Shown piece by piece: positions 61,856 through 64,000 of a DNA stretch of 64,000 bases; the first letter of the stretch is position 1; every line of letters begins with the position of its first letter. A model generated the notes under the pieces. It worked only from the letters and a program-made list of their open reading frames with translations. It was not told where the DNA came from and made no database searches. Source of the DNA: Granulosicoccus sp045110515 (GTDB lineage Bacteria; Pseudomonadota; Gammaproteobacteria; Granulosicoccales; Granulosicoccaceae); the NCBI GenBank assembly GCA_045110515.1, contig JBGCGD010000004.1:119945-183944 (forward strand), in the 5' to 3' direction. The position numbers and the translations under genes are program-made.

Positions 61856-62965
61856 TTGAAAATTACAGCACTAACACTTTGGAAAGTACCGCTAAGCAGT
61901 CATGAGACGTATTACATGTCCGATGGCAAGCAATGCGATACCGTGACCACAGTTGTATTAAAAATAGATACCGATAATGATCTTTCGGGCTGGGGAGAAG
62001 TCTGCCCTATTCCACATTATTTACCGGCGTATGCAGATGGGGTCCAGCCTGCAATAGAAGAACTAAAAACACTGTTGATTGGGGCGGATCCTGTAGGGCC
62101 TGAAGCTTTAATGAAAAAGCTGAACAATTACCTGCCGGGCCATGACTACGCTAAATCCGCAATCGATACGGCCTTATGGGATTTAACGGCAAAAGCTGCA
62201 AACCTTCCCCTGTATAGACTCTTAGGCGGTAGGCAAAACACAGACTTGCCGCTGTATCACTCGATTACGTGCATAGCGCCTGACGCTATGGCCAAGATGG
62301 CAACGGAGGCGCAACAACAAGGAATCCAGCAATTTCAGGTGAAGTTAGGGGCTGATAACCATTGGCAAACCGATGTAGAGCGCTTGGTAAAAGTGCGTGA
62401 GGCTGTCGGCAGTGGGCCGCTAGTCTACGGCGACTGGAATTGCGGTGCCAGTCAGTTAGATGCCATACGCGTAGCACGCGCGGTATCACATCTGGACATT
62501 ATGTTGGAACAACCCTGCGCCACTTTAAAGGAATGCGCCAACGTAAAGTTGGCCGCAAACCTCCCCATGAAGATTGATGAAAATGCTTTCGATACCAACT
62601 CGCTTTTGCAAGCAAGTCAATTACAGTGCATGGATGCTGTCGCTCTGAAACTCTCTAAGTTCGGTGGACTGAGTCGTATGCGGCGTGCACGAGACTTGTG
62701 CGAGCACCTGGGTGTGAAGATGTGCATTGAAGATACCTGGGGCTCGGACATCACAACGAGCACTGCACTTCATTTAGCCACAGCGACATCGCCGAGAGCA
62801 CTATTAAACGTGTGCGACTTGTCCGGCTACGTATCCCCTCGCCTAGATGCTAAAGCCCCAACCCGAAAGAACGGTACGATTCACGTCAGTGATGCACCGG
62901 GGCATGGCGTCACTCCGGATTTAGACGTGCTGGGAGAACCGGAGCTGATGCTTAACAGCAAATAG
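61856..62965 (+). CDS. Enolase-superfamily epimerase/racemase (MR/MLE, hydroxyproline-betaine epimerase-like)
   Basis: 369 residues, starting with TTG (AGGA 9 nt upstream). Metal ligands are placed as in the MR/MLE group: Asp in YGDWNCG, Glu in LEQPC, Asp in KIDENAF; candidate acid/base Lys residues lie in FQVKLG (end of strand 2) and LKLSKFGG (strand 6). NYAKS-like HDYAKSAIDTALWDL, QVKLG and the EDTWGSDIT motif resemble the 4-hydroxyproline-betaine 2-epimerase (HpbD) group. True substrate is untested. It ends a three-gene operon, 23 bp after the sulfotransferase-like gene. Confidence 0.88.
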   Translation: MKITALTLWKVPLSSHETYYMSDGKQCDTVTTVVLKIDTDNDLSGWGEVCPIPHYLPAYADGVQPAIEELKTLLIGADPVGPEALMKKLNNYLPGHDYAKSAIDTALWDLTAKAANLPLYRLLGGRQNTDLPLYHSITCIAPDAMAKMATEAQQQGIQQFQVKLGADNHWQTDVERLVKVREAVGSGPLVYGDWNCGASQLDAIRVARAVSHLDIMLEQPCATLKECANVKLAANLPMKIDENAFDTNSLLQASQLQCMDAVALKLSKFGGLSRMRRARDLCEHLGVKMCIEDTWGSDITTSTALHLATATSPRALLNVCDLSGYVSPRLDAKAPTRKNGTIHVSDAPGHGVTPDLDVLGEPELMLNSK

Positions 62966-63154
62966 CACCCTTGTTTTAAGTCACAAACAGTTGGGATTAC
63001 AACAAACGGTTACAAGCTCGGTTTGATGCGACTTTAGAGGCTGATGCTCAACTTGCTAAGTACAGTTTGCGAAGTAGTGGTTAACAATTATTGTGCGGGT
63101 TAGTCCAATGCATTCATCATCTTCCGATAACGTTAAGTAAAACGGAGTTGCAAG

Positions 63155-63514
63155 ATGACGTTTTCAAAATATGCTGAAAGTGCCTTGAACCATGCAATCG
63201 CAACAGCAGCAACAGCAGCAACAAAAAACACCAAACAAGGCACTACCGCAATTCAACAAATACTTGTTTTAGAAATCGAAAATTATCGATTCCACTCTGG
63301 CGTAGTTGAGTCTATCGTCAACGGTACGATCGACGCATTTAATAATCATAAAGATGCATTTAACAATTCTCAGATTTTAAGTTTATCGACGAAAGTGTTA
63401 CTTATTGCAGACGTATTTCCTACAACAATTAAAGGCGGACACCGGCAGTCATTTTGCGGGTGGGATGGCATTGTCAATAGAGCCGACTTCTGTCTGCATT
63501 ACTCCGCGGAGTAA
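63155..63514 (+). CDS. Hypothetical protein (119 residues)
   Basis: Supported by GGAG 8 nt before the ATG and by an open frame with normal composition, but I recognise no family. The N-terminus has an Ala/Thr-rich stretch encoded by near-repeats of CAGCAACAG (about 63190-63230). One Trp/Cys-containing segment (SFCGWDGIVNRADFCLHY) lies at the C-terminus. No signal or TM helix is clear. It stands alone, 189 bp after the epimerase gene. Confidence 0.5.
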   Translation: MTFSKYAESALNHAIATAATAATKNTKQGTTAIQQILVLEIENYRFHSGVVESIVNGTIDAFNNHKDAFNNSQILSLSTKVLLIADVFPTTIKGGHRQSFCGWDGIVNRADFCLHYSAE

Positions 63515-63603
63515 TTACGACCCTAAATTAGACTCTGGCAGCAAGTATGGATAATCCCTTTGCCGCGTTACCTAAGGAATCAGCCAGACCAAAATCCAGG
63601 CAC

Positions 63604-63625
63604 AAAAAAAGCCGCTTGTGGCGGC
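63604..63625 (-). terminator. Terminator downstream of the tRNA-like fragment
   Basis: On the minus strand GCCGC CACAA GCGGC followed by seven Ts, 20 bp beyond the CCA of the tRNA-like 3' end. A strong intrinsic terminator kept at the end of a tRNA remnant. Confidence 0.85.
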
Positions 63626-63645
63626 CTTAATTGGATACTGAAAAA

Positions 63646-63714
63646 TGGTGGCTACACCTAGATTCGAACTAGGGACCCACCTCGGTCAGACTAGTTGCAG
63701 CCTCTCTTTATGAG
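63646..63714 (-). pseudogene. tRNA-Met-like 3' fragment (partial or degenerate tRNA)
   Basis: Read on the minus strand: a CTCATAA anticodon-loop-like heptamer (63708-63714), then an irregular stretch, then GGGTC, a perfect T-arm (CCTAG TTCGAAT CTAGG), TGTAGCC and ACCA. The T-arm-to-CCA part resembles the 3' end of elongator tRNA-Met, including GTAGCCACCA. There is no matching 5' half: no D-arm precedes it and the anticodon stem does not pair. A GGCTGCA at 63696-63702 could pair with TGTAGCC but leaves no room for an anticodon arm. It is best read as a tRNA fragment, possibly an old integration site. Confidence 0.5.
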
Positions 63715-64000
63715 AAGCACCTAAATATGTGCTTTATAAACAATAGTGAATTCTACCTGCTTTACCAACGGTGAGAAGATCCTGTTCGTTTCCTCGATAT
63801 GGCATTTCGATATCTTGCCGTTCAGTTTCTTTGAAGCCCTTTCTCTAATTTTCTTGTACTGACACTTTAGATAACTTGGATTCAACAGCTAAGTGCAACT
63901 TAACCCACCGGGCAATGAAGGTGAGCTACGATAGTCATGGTACGACCTTCATTCTTGGCGGAATTGAGAAGCACACATGGCTATATACGCAGCTCACCAG

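Larger units (their letters stand above)
63515..64000. other. Right-end region with tRNA-like fragment, no protein gene seen
   Basis: The last 486 bp contain a terminator and a tRNA-like 3' end on the minus strand (separate entries). The part from 63740 to 64000 has short open frames only, one of about 57 codons on the minus strand that I cannot identify. Confidence 0.5.

Noticed and set aside
63180..63235. CAGCAACAG-type repeat as a CRISPR or mobile-element repeat
   Set aside because: Units are short, contiguous and in frame, encoding Ala/Thr-rich sequence; no spacers or terminal repeats.
63640..64000. tmRNA (ssrA) gene on the minus strand
   Set aside because: The 3' end with CCA and terminator fits, but I find no tag-peptide coding sequence of the usual kind and no tmRNA 5' domain in the available 350 nt.

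Overview
The window looks like the chromosome of a marine-type gammaproteobacterium. The evidence is a full 14-gene nuoA-N operon, the rimP-nusA-infB-rbfA-truB-rpsO-pnp operon, the rlmE-ftsH-folP-glmM-tpiA-secG run with tRNA-Leu(GAG), an initiator tRNA-Met, a HiPIP and a PhoQ/PhoP-type two-component pair. I cannot name the genus from sequence alone. No phage, insertion sequence or CRISPR array is visible.

Layout. (1) 1-1930: the 3' end of a ligase-associated Lhr-type helicase gene and pdeM (DNA repair), followed by a decayed ORF. (2) 2294-11793, minus strand: tadA, then the translation/RNA operon rimP-nusA-infB-rbfA-truB-rpsO-pnp, with terminator-like structures at both ends. (3) 11800-19680: an accessory stretch holding a biotinyl-domain remnant, a hydroxyacid-dehydrogenase-type oxidoreductase, a Tat-exported PhoX-type phosphatase, a CHASE4-GGDEF diguanylate cyclase, tRNA-fMet and an orphan exostosin-type (GT47) glycosyltransferase. 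(4) 19750-34320: nuoA-N (respiratory complex I). (5) 34550-41335: tRNA-Leu, secG, tpiA, glmM, folP, ftsH, rlmE and divergent yhbY. (6) 41332-46095: histidine kinase/response regulator and a TauBC/SsuBC-type ABC transporter whose permease carries a very large extracytoplasmic insertion. (7) 46371-50739: a UPF0231-like protein, a DUF937 protein, a tungsten aldehyde:ferredoxin oxidoreductase module (16-Cys Fe-S protein, catalytic subunit, MoaD-like carrier), an undescribed 58-residue ORF and a HiPIP. (8) 50838-55754: periplasmic rhodanese, DUF808 membrane protein, CNNM/CBS membrane protein, RNase J-type nuclease and an OmpR-type regulator with a degenerate receiver. (9) 56306-62965: a di-heme peroxidase-like lipoprotein, and a divergent catabolic-looking locus. 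On the minus strand this locus has a ThuA-like protein and a Gfo/Idh/MocA oxidoreductase. On the plus strand it has an Asp/Glu-racemase-superfamily protein, a sulfotransferase-like protein and an enolase-superfamily epimerase. (10) 63155-64000: an orphan small ORF and a tRNA-Met-like 3' fragment followed by a terminator.

Two long minus-strand blocks (translation/RNA and energy/cell-envelope housekeeping) form the conserved backbone. In Escherichia coli, secG, tRNA-Leu(GAG), tRNA-fMet and rimP are contiguous. Here the same order is kept but spread over 23 kb by nuoA-N and the accessory genes. The most novel-looking parts are the AOR/HiPIP neighbourhood, the 58093-62965 divergent locus, the ABC permease insertion and the leader/terminator in front of rimP-nusA.
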